DNA of 64,000 nt from Cystobacter ferrugineus (GTDB taxonomy: Bacteria; Myxococcota; Myxococcia; Myxococcales; Myxococcaceae). The notes under the pieces were generated by a model. It did not search any database and had not been told where the DNA came from. It saw only the letters and a list, made by a program, of their open reading frames with translations. The stretch is taken from the NCBI RefSeq assembly GCF_001887355.1, contig NZ_MPIN01000004.1:285174-349173 (forward strand), read 5' to 3'. Shown here piece by piece: positions 8,422 through 20,100 of this stretch (position 1 is its first letter; each line of letters opens with the position of its first letter). Made by a program: the position numbers and the translations under genes.

Positions 8422-9776
8422 GCCCGCTCGCGCTACTCCCCTCCCTCGTCCAGGCCACCGCCGATGGGGCCCAGTCGGCCGTTGGCAGCAAGGCGGAAGA
8501 ACTCGTCCTGCACCTGCTCTTTCAGTTCATCGCCATCCTCGCCACGACGCGCCTGGTCGTGTACGTGGCCCGCAAGCTCGGCCAGACGGACGTCTCGGGG
8601 GAGATCCTCGCGGGACTGGTGCTCGGCCCCAGCATCCTGGGCGCCCTCGCGCCGGGACTGATGAACACCTTGTTCGACGGCTCCACCTCGCAGACCTTCG
8701 TCGGAATCTCCCAGATCGGCCTCATCCTGTTGATGTTCCAGATCGGCCTCGAGTTCGAGTTCAAGGCCAACCTGGGCACGTCGAAGAAGTCCATCGTGGT
8801 GGTGAGCCTGGTGGGGCTGCTGCTGCCCTTCGCCATGGGCTACCTGACCGCGCCCTGGTTCCATGAGCGGCTCGCCGAGCCCCGCCCTCCCCTGTTCGGG
8901 TTCCAGCTCTTCTTCGGCATCGCCATGTCCATCACCGCCATCCCCATCCTGGGGCGGATCTTCATGGAGTTGCGCCTGTCCCACACGCGCGTCGCGGCCC
9001 TGAGCATCGGGGCGGCGGCCATCGACGACATCGCCGGGTGGCTGCTGCTGGGCGTCGTGACACTGCTCGTGCAGCACCAGTTCGCGCCCTCCAAGCTCCT
9101 CTTCCGGGCGGGAACGCTCGCCGCGTACGTCGCCTTCGCGCTGCTGGTGGTGCGGCCGCTCCTCAAGCGCTTCGTGAGCACCCACCTGCGGCGCCGCGGC
9201 GGGCTCCAGGCGAGTGCCGTGGCCCTGATCCTGCTCGTGGTCTTCGCGTCCGCGTCCATCACGTCGCTCATCGGCGTGTTCGCCATCATCGGCGGGTTCG
9301 TCATGGGCGCGGCCCTGCACGACGACCGCCAGTTCGTGAACGAGTGGAAGACGAGGGTATCCCCCCTGGTGAACACCTTCTTCCTCCCCCTCTTCTTCAC
9401 GTACACGGGACTGCGCACCAACGTCGGCTCGCTGTCCTCCCTGAGCGAAGTGGGCATCTGCCTGCTCGTGATGGCGGTGGCGTTCGTCTCCAAGTTCGGA
9501 GGCGCCTACGTGGGGGCCCGCCTCGTCGGTGAAGACCATCGCTCGGCCATGGTGCTCGGCGTCTGCATGAACACCCGGGCACTCATGGAGCTGATCGCGC
9601 TCAACGTGGGGTACGACCTGGGCGTGCTGCCCCGGAACATGTTCACCATGCTCGTGCTCATGGCCATCGTCTCCACCTTCATCGCCACCCCGCTCATCCG
9701 CTGGTTGATGCGCGGAGAGGAGCGCGACCCCACCCCCATCCCCCTGGACGCTCCCTCGCTCCCACACGGAGCGTGA
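8418..9776 (+). CDS. CPA2-type cation:proton antiporter
   Basis: A 452-residue polytopic inner-membrane protein of the KefB/GerN/NapA class with about a dozen hydrophobic segments. 'GQTDVSGEILAGLVLGPSIL' is the typical first re-entrant region of the family, and 'GAAAIDDIAGWLLLGVV' carries the acidic pair in the ion-binding helix. There is no C-terminal TrkA-N domain, so it is not a regulated Kef channel. The ATG overlaps the diiron oxidase stop codon as ATGA, indicating translational coupling. As the last gene of an enzyme operon it may balance pH or cations for the pathway, or export or import an ionic product; the second idea is only inference. It is followed by a 163-bp gap before the response regulator. 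Confidence 0.93.
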   Translation: MSPLALLPSLVQATADGAQSAVGSKAEELVLHLLFQFIAILATTRLVVYVARKLGQTDVSGEILAGLVLGPSILGALAPGLMNTLFDGSTSQTFVGISQIGLILLMFQIGLEFEFKANLGTSKKSIVVVSLVGLLLPFAMGYLTAPWFHERLAEPRPPLFGFQLFFGIAMSITAIPILGRIFMELRLSHTRVAALSIGAAAIDDIAGWLLLGVVTLLVQHQFAPSKLLFRAGTLAAYVAFALLVVRPLLKRFVSTHLRRRGGLQASAVALILLVVFASASITSLIGVFAIIGGFVMGAALHDDRQFVNEWKTRVSPLVNTFFLPLFFTYTGLRTNVGSLSSLSEVGICLLVMAVAFVSKFGGAYVGARLVGEDHRSAMVLGVCMNTRALMELIALNVGYDLGVLPRNMFTMLVLMAIVSTFIATPLIRWLMRGEERDPTPIPLDAPSLPHGA

Positions 9777-9939
9777 GAGCGCGCCGTAATATTTCTTCAT
9801 CCAGGGGAAGCCCGCCCGACATGTCCCGGCGGCATCCTGCGGTGCGGCATGGGGGAGCAACCCCCCATCCGCCTCGCCCAGACCGTATCTTCACCCCGGT
9901 GGACCTGGGCAGGCCCCGCGCGGCAGGAGGAATCGGGAC

Positions 9940-10668
9940 ATGGAGGAGACAACACACTCCCCTTCGGAGGAAGGCACCATCCAGGTGCTGCTGGTGGAGG
10001 ACGATGACCGGCTGGCGCGGCTCACCAGCCGCTACCTCCAGGAGCATGGGCTGCTCGTCACCGTGGCGAGCACGGGCCCCGAGGGCCTCTCCGAGGCCAA
10101 CCGCCACGCCTACGACGTCATCCTCCTGGACGTCATGCTCCCCGGGAGAGATGGCATCGAGGTGTGCCGCGAGCTGCGCACCCGCAGCGACATCCCCATC
10201 ATCATGGTGACGGCGCGCGGCGAGGAGGTCGATCGGGTGATTGGCCTGGAGACGGGCGCGGACGACTACCTGGCCAAGCCCTACTCCCCCCGCGAGCTGC
10301 TCGCGCGCATCCGCGCCCAGGTGCGCCGGGCCCGCGGACGTGCCGGCCCCTCGTCCCAGCCCATCCAGGCGGGCAAGCTGTCGCTCGATCCCCGGAGCCT
10401 GCGCGCCACGCTGGATGGCAAGGTGCTGCCACTCACCACCTATGAGTTCGCCCTCCTGCGGGTGCTCGCCGAGCGCGCCGGCCGCGTGCTCAGCCGCGAG
10501 CAACTGCTGGATCTGGTCAAGGGCAACGCGGAAGAGGTCTTCGACCGCTCCGTGGACGTCCACATCTTCCGCATCCGCCAGAAAATAGAAGAGGACCCGC
10601 GCAACCCGAAGCTGCTGCGCACCGTGCGCGGCGCGGGCTATCTGCTCGCCAGCGGAGAGGAGTCGTGA
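9940..10668 (+). CDS. OmpR-family response regulator
   Basis: 242 residues: a receiver domain (about 13-125) and a winged-helix DNA-binding domain (about 140-238). The acidic pocket is E20/D21/D22, the phospho-acceptor is D64 in 'ILLDVMLPGRDG', with T91 and K113 ('YLAKPYSPREL'). The wing ends 'LLRTVRGAGYLLA', the normal OmpR terminus. An AGGAGG-like site lies about 10 bp before ATG 9940. The stop overlaps the GTG of the histidine kinase. It is the likely activator of the MacAB-TolC-type efflux operon immediately downstream, and possibly of the enzyme operon upstream. Confidence 0.95.
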   Translation: MEETTHSPSEEGTIQVLLVEDDDRLARLTSRYLQEHGLLVTVASTGPEGLSEANRHAYDVILLDVMLPGRDGIEVCRELRTRSDIPIIMVTARGEEVDRVIGLETGADDYLAKPYSPRELLARIRAQVRRARGRAGPSSQPIQAGKLSLDPRSLRATLDGKVLPLTTYEFALLRVLAERAGRVLSREQLLDLVKGNAEEVFDRSVDVHIFRIRQKIEEDPRNPKLLRTVRGAGYLLASGEES

Positions 10669-12041
10669 GCCTCCGGAGGCCTCGTTTCGCCAGCCGGCTG
10701 CTGCTGCGCATCTACCTGGTGGGCGTCGCGCAGGTGGTGCTCTTCCTCGTGTGCATGACGTTCCTGCAGAAGTACGTCCTGGATGCGCCCTGGAAGGAGG
10801 GCGTGGAGCGCGACATGGCCAGCCGGGTGGCCGAATGGTCCGCCTCGAGGAACGACCCCGACGCGCTCCAGGCCGCGCTGCGGCAGATGCGCCCGGGAGC
10901 CAGGGCGACGGTGCTCACCCCCGGTGGCCGGCTGCTCGGCGCCAACATCTCACCGCCCCTCGAGGCCCTTTCTCCGAAGATGCTCCGCGAGCTCGAGGAG
11001 AAGCGGGTGATGCTCTACTCCGAGCGGCCACACCGGGTCGCGGTGGCCATCCCCGAGACGGGTCCCCTGGAGGCCTATGCCCTCATGCAGGAGGGACGGC
11101 CACCGCGGCCGCCCCCACCCCCCAGCCGCCTGATGGTGCCCCTCTTCATCATGCTAGGCAGCCTGGCCGTCACGTCGCTCTTCTTCGCCCGGACCCTGGC
11201 GGTGCCCCTGCAAAAGCTGGCGGCCGCGGCGCGCTCGCTCGGCGAGGGCAACCTGAGCACGCGCGTGGGCCTGCGCCGCCGCGACGAGCTGGGGCAGGTG
11301 TCCGATGCGTTCGACGAGATGGCCGAGCGCATCACCCACCTCTTGCGCTCGCAGAAGGAGCTGCTCGCCAACGTGTCACACGAGCTGCGCACGCCCCTGG
11401 CCCGCATCCGCGTGGCGTTGGACCTGGCCAACGAGGGCGACGCCGTGCTCGCGCGCGAGTCGCTCGCGGACATCGCCGAGGACCTGGGTGAGTTGGAGCG
11501 GCTGGTGGACGACGTGCTCACCACGGCCCGGTTGGACCTCACCACCACGCAGACGCCGGGAGCCACCCCGCCCCTGCGCCTGGAGCGCGTGGAGACGCGC
11601 GCCCTGGTGGACAAGGCCGCCGCGCGCTTCCGCTCCGCCCGGCCCGAGCACACACTGGACGTGCGGATGGACTCCACGCTGCCCGAGCTGGAGGCGGATC
11701 CGGTGCTGCTGCGCCGGGCCCTGGACAACCTGCTCGACAACGCGGGCAAGTACTCCGAGCCCCACACCACGGTGCGCCTGAGCGCCCGGCGCACGGAACA
11801 GGGCCTGGAGGTGGAGGTCGCCGACCAGGGCATCGGCATCGACGCGAAGGACATGGAGCACCTCTTCACGCCCTTCTTCCGCAGCGACCGGAGCCGGGCG
11901 CGGCGGACCGGCGGCGTGGGGCTGGGGCTCGCCCTGGCGCGCCGCATCGTCGTCGCCCACGGCGGCTCCCTTTCCCTGGAAAGCCAGCCAGGTCAAGGAA
12001 CAACGGCCCGGGTCCAGCTCCCGGGGGCTCCCGCCGCATAG
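10665..12041 (+). CDS. Membrane sensor histidine kinase
   Basis: 458 residues beginning with GTG that overlaps the response-regulator stop (GTGA). Membrane helix 1 is about residues 12-34 and helix 2 about 150-172. Between them is a periplasmic sensor of roughly 115 residues without a recognised fold, ending in a run of prolines. HAMP follows, then HisKA with phospho-acceptor H239 in 'NVSHELRTPL'. The HATPase has the N box 'NLLDNAGKYS', the G1 box 'DQGIGIDAKD' and the G2 box 'GGVGLGLALA'. It should phosphorylate the adjacent OmpR-type regulator. The location in front of efflux genes resembles CpxA/BaeS-type envelope or drug sensing. Confidence 0.95.
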   Translation: MSLRRPRFASRLLLRIYLVGVAQVVLFLVCMTFLQKYVLDAPWKEGVERDMASRVAEWSASRNDPDALQAALRQMRPGARATVLTPGGRLLGANISPPLEALSPKMLRELEEKRVMLYSERPHRVAVAIPETGPLEAYALMQEGRPPRPPPPPSRLMVPLFIMLGSLAVTSLFFARTLAVPLQKLAAAARSLGEGNLSTRVGLRRRDELGQVSDAFDEMAERITHLLRSQKELLANVSHELRTPLARIRVALDLANEGDAVLARESLADIAEDLGELERLVDDVLTTARLDLTTTQTPGATPPLRLERVETRALVDKAAARFRSARPEHTLDVRMDSTLPELEADPVLLRRALDNLLDNAGKYSEPHTTVRLSARRTEQGLEVEVADQGIGIDAKDMEHLFTPFFRSDRSRARRTGGVGLGLALARRIVVAHGGSLSLESQPGQGTTARVQLPGAPAA

Positions 12042-12119
12042 CAACCAACCAGGCTCGGCGTCACATTTCGTAATCTACACTTCATCCATCCAAATGCTCT
12101 GGCGCTTAATTCTTGGACC

Positions 12120-13490
12120 ATGAGGCCCATGAGTGAGCTGCCACAGCGAGTCGAGACGTCCTCCCCTTCCACCCAGAACCGCCCCGCGCCCGGTGAGCCC
12201 GCGCAGCGCAGGGGCCCGCCCCGAGGCTGGGGCTGGTGGTTGCTGGGCCTCGCGGTCATCGCGGCCGCGGGCGCCTGGTTCTTCTGGCCCCGGCCCAAGG
12301 ATCCCGCCGCCAGCTTCGAGCTGGCGCGGGTGCAGCGGCGCACCGTCGAGGCGCGTGTGTCGGCCACCGGCACGCTGTCCGCGCTCGTCACGGTGCAGGT
12401 CGGCAGTCAGGTGTCCGGCCGCATCCAGGAGATCCTCGTCGACTACAACTCGCCGGTGAAGAAGGGCCAGGTGATCGCCCGTATCGATCCCCAGCTTCTC
12501 CAGGCGGCCCTGGAGCGTAGCCGGGCCAACCTGATGTCCGCGAGGGCGGGCCTGCAGCGCGCCCGCGTGGAGGCGCAGAACTCCAAACTGCAGGCGGATC
12601 GGGCCCGGGCGCTGCGTGCCCAGCAGTTCATCGCCCAGGCGGACCTGGACACCGCCGAGGCCACCGCCCAATCGGCCCAGGCCCAGGTGACGTCCGCCGA
12701 GGCGGCGCTCGCGCAGGCCCAGGCGGCGCAGAACGAGGCGGAGGTGAACGTGCGCTACGCCACCATCGTGTCGCCCACGGACGGCATCGTCATCTCGCGC
12801 AGCGTGGACGTGGGCCAGACGGTGGCCGCGTCGCTGCAGGCGCCCACCCTGTTCACCATCGCCGAGGACCTGCGCAAGATGCAGGTGAACACCAGCATCG
12901 CCGAGTCCGACGTGGGCCGGCTGAGCGACGGCATGGCCGCGACCTTCACCGTGGACGCGTGGCCGGGGCAGACCTTCGACGGCGTCATCCGGCAGATCCG
13001 CAACGCGGCCCAGACGGTGCAGAACGTCGTCACCTACGACGCCGTCATCGACGTGCAGAACCCGGAGATGAAGCTCAAGCCGGGCATGACGGCCAACGTC
13101 AACATCGTCACCGCGCGCGGCGAGAACGTGCTCACCGTGCCCAACGCGGCGCTGCGCTTCCGTCCCCCCGCTCCCCCCGAGGGCAGCAGGCCCGGAGGCC
13201 GCGGAGGCGCGGAGGGGCAGGAAGCCGCCGCGGCGCCGCCGCCCGCCGGCACCAAGACGGTGTACGTGCTGAGCCAGGGGCGTCCCGTGCGCGTGAACGT
13301 GAAGACCGGCGTGACGGATGGCTCGTACACGGAGGTCGAGGGTGAGCTGAACGAGGGCGACCAGGTCATCACCTCCCTGAGCACGGCGGGGGCGGCGTCG
13401 GGCACGGGCGCGGCTCCGGGCGCGGGCGGCGGCCAGCGTCCCGGCGGAGGGGGCGGCTTCGGCGGCGGCCGGCGCGGAGGCCTCTTCTAG
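12120..13490 (+). CDS. MacA-like periplasmic adaptor (membrane fusion protein)
   Basis: 456 residues with one N-terminal membrane anchor (about 36-56). Then come a biotinyl-lipoyl-like barrel ('VGSQVSGRIQEILVDYNSPV' near 95-115), a long Gln/Ala-rich coiled-coil hairpin (about 125-215) and beta-barrel domains. The C-terminus is a Gly-rich tail of about 30 residues that looks disordered. The protein bridges an inner-membrane transporter and a TolC channel. The two-gene MacB and a TolC follow in the same direction (22-bp gap, then overlaps), making a complete tripartite ABC efflux set. Start 12120 is the first ATG; a second in-frame ATG at 12129 is possible, and neither has a strong ribosome-binding site. 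Confidence 0.92.
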   Translation: MRPMSELPQRVETSSPSTQNRPAPGEPAQRRGPPRGWGWWLLGLAVIAAAGAWFFWPRPKDPAASFELARVQRRTVEARVSATGTLSALVTVQVGSQVSGRIQEILVDYNSPVKKGQVIARIDPQLLQAALERSRANLMSARAGLQRARVEAQNSKLQADRARALRAQQFIAQADLDTAEATAQSAQAQVTSAEAALAQAQAAQNEAEVNVRYATIVSPTDGIVISRSVDVGQTVAASLQAPTLFTIAEDLRKMQVNTSIAESDVGRLSDGMAATFTVDAWPGQTFDGVIRQIRNAAQTVQNVVTYDAVIDVQNPEMKLKPGMTANVNIVTARGENVLTVPNAALRFRPPAPPEGSRPGGRGGAEGQEAAAAPPPAGTKTVYVLSQGRPVRVNVKTGVTDGSYTEVEGELNEGDQVITSLSTAGAASGTGAAPGAGGGQRPGGGGGFGGGRRGGLF

Positions 13491-13512
13491 GGCTGGCGGA
13501 GGCACGACGACC

Positions 13513-15490
<1,978 letters not shown>

Positions 15491-15491
<1 letters not shown>

Positions 15492-16873
15492 TGCGTTCCT
15501 TCCTCCCGATGACCGCCCTCCTGCTCGCCGCCACTCCGGCGCTGTCCCAGGAGCCGCCGGAACAACGACCCCAGCAGCAGCAACCGGCGCCGGCCCAGCC
15601 CGCCCCGGCCCAGCCCCCACCGGAGCAGCCGCAACAGCGCGTGCTCACCCTGGCCGAGGCGCTGCGCACCGCCCAGGAGCGCCAGCCCCAATTGCGCCAG
15701 GCCCAGGCCAGCACCACCGCGGCCAATGCCCGCGTGGACCAGAGCTTCTCCTCGCTGCTGCCCCAGGTGAGCGCCAACGCCTCCTACCAGCGCTCCTTCT
15801 CCAGCAACACGAACTTCGGCACCGCGGACCCCACCTCCGGCATCATCCGCCGCGAGGGCTTCAACGTGGGCGCCACCGTCAACCAGCTCATCTGGGACTT
15901 CGGCCGCACCACGGGCCGCTGGCGCGCCTCCCAGGAGACCGCCGCCGCCCAGCGCAGCAACGAGCAGCAGACCCAGAGCGACGTGCTGGCCAACGTGCAG
16001 ACCGTCTACTTCAACGCGCTCGCCCAGCAGGTGCTCGTGCAGGTCGCGGAGGAGACGCTGCGCAACCAGCAGGCACACCTGGACCAGGTGCAGGCCCAGG
16101 TGCAGGTCGGCACCCGGCCGGAGATCGATCTGGTCCAGCAGCGCACCCTGGTGGCCAATGCCCGGCTGCAGCTCATCCAGGCGCGCAACAACTCCGCCAC
16201 CCTCAAGGCCCAGCTCAACCAGGCCATGGGCGTGGAGGGCCCCACCGACTACGCCGTGCAGGAGGAAGTCGTCGGACTGGTGCGGGGCGAGGACGAGCCC
16301 ACGGGCACCCTGGTGGACATGGCGTTCCAGAACCGCGCGGACCTGGCCGCCACCGACCACCAGTTGCTCGCCCAGGAGCAGCAGCTATCCGCCACCCGGG
16401 GCAACTTCTTCCCGAGCATCAACGTCTCGCTGTCGGCGAACGAGTCGGGGCCCACCCCGGCCGAGTTGCAGTGGGGCATCACCGGACAGGTGGGCCTGAG
16501 CTGGCCCCTCTTCCAGGGCGGCATCACGCTCGCCCAGATGCGCGAGCAGCGGGCCAACATCTCCAGCGTCCAGGCCCAGCGCGATGCGTTGCGGCAACAG
16601 GTGCGGCTGGAGGTGGAGCGCGCCCAGCTCGCCGTGCACGCCGCGCGCGAGAGCGTCACCGCCGCGGACGAGGCCCTGACCAACGCCCGCGAGCGGCTGC
16701 GGATGGCCGAGGGCCGCTACCGCGCGGGCGTCGGCAACATCATCGAGCTGTCCGACGCCCAGCTCTCCGCCACCAACGCCGAAGTCCAGCGCGTCCAGGC
16801 CTCCTACGACCTGGCCACCGCGCGCACGGAGCTCGCCCGCTCGCTCGGACAGCAGACCGGCCCCCAGACCTGA
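15491..16873 (+). CDS. TolC-family outer-membrane efflux channel
   Basis: 460 residues with a signal peptide ('MTALLLAATPALS', cut near residue 20) followed by a Gln/Pro-rich stretch to about residue 50. Two OEP repeats of alternating coiled coil and strand follow ('LRQAQASTTAANARVDQSF', 'ERLRMAEGRYRAGVGNIIEL'). It trimerises in the outer membrane and docks the MacA-like adaptor. The ATG overlaps the permease stop by one base, completing the efflux operon. A GC-rich hairpin begins 14 bp after its TGA. Confidence 0.94.
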
Positions 16874-16886
16874 GCCGGGCGCGGTG

Positions 16887-16923
16887 GGCCCGTCCGCCCG
16901 CCCTCCCGGCGGCCCAACGGGCC
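16887..16923 (+). terminator. Strong GC hairpin after the efflux operon
   Basis: GGCCCGT (16887-16893) pairs with ACGGGCC (16917-16923), and inside it CCGCC (16894-16898) pairs with GGCGG (16908-16912). This gives a 12-bp stem with a small bulge, starting 14 bp after the tolC-like stop. No T-run follows, so it is either a Rho-assisted or 3'-protecting hairpin rather than a classic intrinsic terminator. The remainder of 16874-17103 shows nothing else I can name. Confidence 0.4.
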
Positions 16924-17103
16924 ATGGCCCTCTCGTTCGAACGGATGCGCGAGCAGGGAAGCCAGCGCATCTGATGAACCCTACCTTTTGGCAAACGGCA
17001 CCACACCGCCCCCCTTGGCACCGCACCGCGCGGTCCCAAGCTTGTCGGTGGACGTGCCGACCCCATCACGTCGTGGTGGTGCGACCCGAGGGGAGGGGCT
17101 TTC

Positions 17104-20100
17104 ATGTCGGAGGGCTACGAACAGGTGGGACCCTCACGGGAAGGCGTGCACGCGGGCCGCAGGCTGGGTAACCGCTTCGAATTGACCCAGCGCATCAAGC
17201 AGGGCCGGGGCATCGTCACGTGGTTGGGGACCGACCTGCATACCGGCGCCCGGCTCGTCATCAAGACGACCGCCGCCCACGCCCTCGTGCCCACGGCCCG
17301 TCAGCGATTGGAACACGAGGCCCGGGTCCTCGGCTCGCTGCGCAACCCCCACCTCGTGCCCCTGCTGCACTTCGGCACCGGTGGGGAGCTGCTCTTCCTG
17401 GTGACGCCCTTCGTGCCCGGCCGGTCGCTCCAGGAGCGGCTGGCCAGCGGAACGCTGTCCGTCTCCGAGGCACTCACGCTGGGCCAGGGCGTGCTGTCCG
17501 CGCTCGCCGAGGCCCATGTCCAGGGCGTCCTCCACCGGGACGTCAAACCCTCCAACATCATCGTCGACGGCTTTCCCAACATCACCCACGTCACCCTGGT
17601 GGACTTCGGACTGGCGCGCAGCGAGCGTCTGGACCCGTCCCTGCGCGACCTGCCGGTGGGCACCGCGCGCTACCTCTCGCCCGAGCAGGCGGGACTGCTC
17701 AACCGCCCGGTGGAGGCCACCTCGGACCTGTACGCGCTGGGCGCCGTCCTCTTCGAGGCGCTCGCGGGCCATCCGGCATTCGACGGCGCCTCGGTGGGCG
17801 AGGTGTTGCGGCAACACCTCACCTCCCGCCCGCGCCTGCGCGCCACGGGCGTCGAGGTCCCCCGCGCCCTGGAGGAAGTCGTCGCCCGTCTGCTGCAGAC
17901 CGATCCCCAGGACCGCTACCAGTCCGCCGAGTCCGCGCGCGAGGACCTGCGCGCCATCGAGGAGGCCCTGGCCCAGGGCGAGCAGGATCCGGAGCTGGTG
18001 GCGGGCGCGCACGACACGCGCCGCAGCCTCACCGAGCCGTCCTTCGTGGGCCGCCACGAGGAGCTGGCGCAGATGGAGCGGGAGCTGGAGCGCGCCCGCG
18101 TGGAGCCCGGACGGCTGGTGGTGGTGGAGGCCGAGAGCGGCGGGGGCAAGAGCCGGCTCTTGGAGGAGTTCGCCTCGCGAGCCCCCCGCCACCGCGCCGC
18201 GTTGCTCGAGGGACAGGCCGTGGCCCACGCCGCGCAGCGCCCCTTCCAGCTCTTCACGGACGTGGCCGCGGGCATCACCCAGACGGCCCTGGAGCGGCCC
18301 GAGCTGGGCGAGCGGTTGCGTGAGCGGCTCAAGGAGCAGGCGGTGGCGGTGTGCACCGTGCTGCCGCAGCTCAAGCCCATCCTGCGTCCGGAGCAGCAGA
18401 GCCTCGGGCCCGAGTCGCTCGGCGCCAGCCGCGGCATCGCCGCCCTGGCGGCCCTGCTCGGGGCGTTGGGCAGCGAGACCGAGCCCGCCATGGTGCTGCT
18501 CGACGACTGCCAGTGGGCCGATGAGCCGACGCTCAAGGCCCTGGAGGGCTTCCAGCGAGGGCCGCTCCGGGACGGGCCGGGCCACGTGCTGCTCGTCATC
18601 GCCTTTCGCACCGAGGAAGTGGGCGCCGACCACCCGCTGCGCCGGCTGCGCCCGGACGCGCACCTGCGGCTGGCGGCCTTCGGCCCCGAGGATCTCACCC
18701 GCCTCTTGGAGTCCATGGCGGGCCCGCTCCCCCGCGAGGCCATGGAGCTGGTGGTGCGCCTGTCCGAGGGCAATCCCTTCATGGCCTCGGCGGTGATGCA
18801 TGGACTGGTGGAGGACGGGGCGCTGGTGCCCGGCGAGCGGGGCTGGAAGGTGCAGCCGGCGGCCATGGCGCACGTGCGCTCCTCGCGGCAGGCCGCGTCC
18901 TTCCTCGTGCGCCGGCTCAAGCTCCTGCCCGCCGAGTCCCTGCACCTGCTGTCCGTGGGAGCGGTGCTGGGCAAGAGCTTCGCGCTGGAGCATGTCGCCG
19001 CGCTCTCGGGCACCCCGCAGGAGCAGGTGGTGGCGGCGCTCGTGGAGCCCCAGCACCGCCACATGCTGTGGGCGGGACAGGAGGGCCACTACACCTTCGT
19101 CCACGACAAGCTGCGCGAGGCGCTCCTGGGCATGCTCAAGCCGGACGAGCGCCGGGAGCTGCACCGCCTGGCGGCGCGCACCTTCGCCGCCCGCGCCAGG
19201 GCGGACTCCTTCGAGCTGGCCTACCACTTCGACGCCGCGGGCGAGCATGCCCAGGCGCTCCCCCACGCCATCGTGGCCGCGGAGCGCGCGCGCACCCAGT
19301 TCGCCCTGGGCACCGCGGAGCTCAACTACCGCATCGCCGAGCGCGGCGCGGCCCAGGCCGATGCGAGCACCCGCTTCCGCATCGCCACCGGCCTCGGCGA
19401 CGTGCTCATGCTGCTCGGCCGCTACGACGACGCCCAGCCCCAGTTCGAGCTGGCCCAGAAGCTGGCCCACAACGCCCTGGAGCAGGCGCGCATCTCCTCG
19501 AAGCTGGGAGAGCTCGAGTTCAAGCGCGGCAACATGGAGGAGAGCAACGCCGCCAACGAGCAGGGGCTCGCCCTGCTGCGGCGCTGGGTGCCTGGCCACG
19601 ACATCACCTATGGCCTGCGCGCCGTCTGGGAGCTGCTCATCCAGGCGGGCCATACGCTGATGCCCAAGCGGCTCGCGCGCCGCTCGCTGGAGCACGCCGA
19701 GGAGGATCTCCTGGCCGTGCACTTCTACAACCGGCTGACGTATGGCTATTGGTACAAGCGCGGCCCGGTGCCCACCTTCTGGGCCCACCTGCGCGAGGTG
19801 AACACCGCCGAGCGCTATCCGCCCACGCCCGAGCTCGCCCAGGCCTACTCCACGCACTCGCCCGTGATGACCCAGGTGCCCTGGTTCTCCCGGGCCATCG
19901 CCTACCTGGAGAAGTCGCTGGCCATGCGCCGCAAGTGGGGCGACACGTGGGGCCAGGGCCAGACGCTGCACTTCTACTCGCTCGCGCTCTACGTCTCCGG
20001 CCGCTTCGAGGAGAGCATCGAGAAGGCGCGCGAGGGGATGCGGCTGCTCGCACGCACCGGGGACAAGTGGGAGATGCACAACGCCCACTACCACCTGGCC

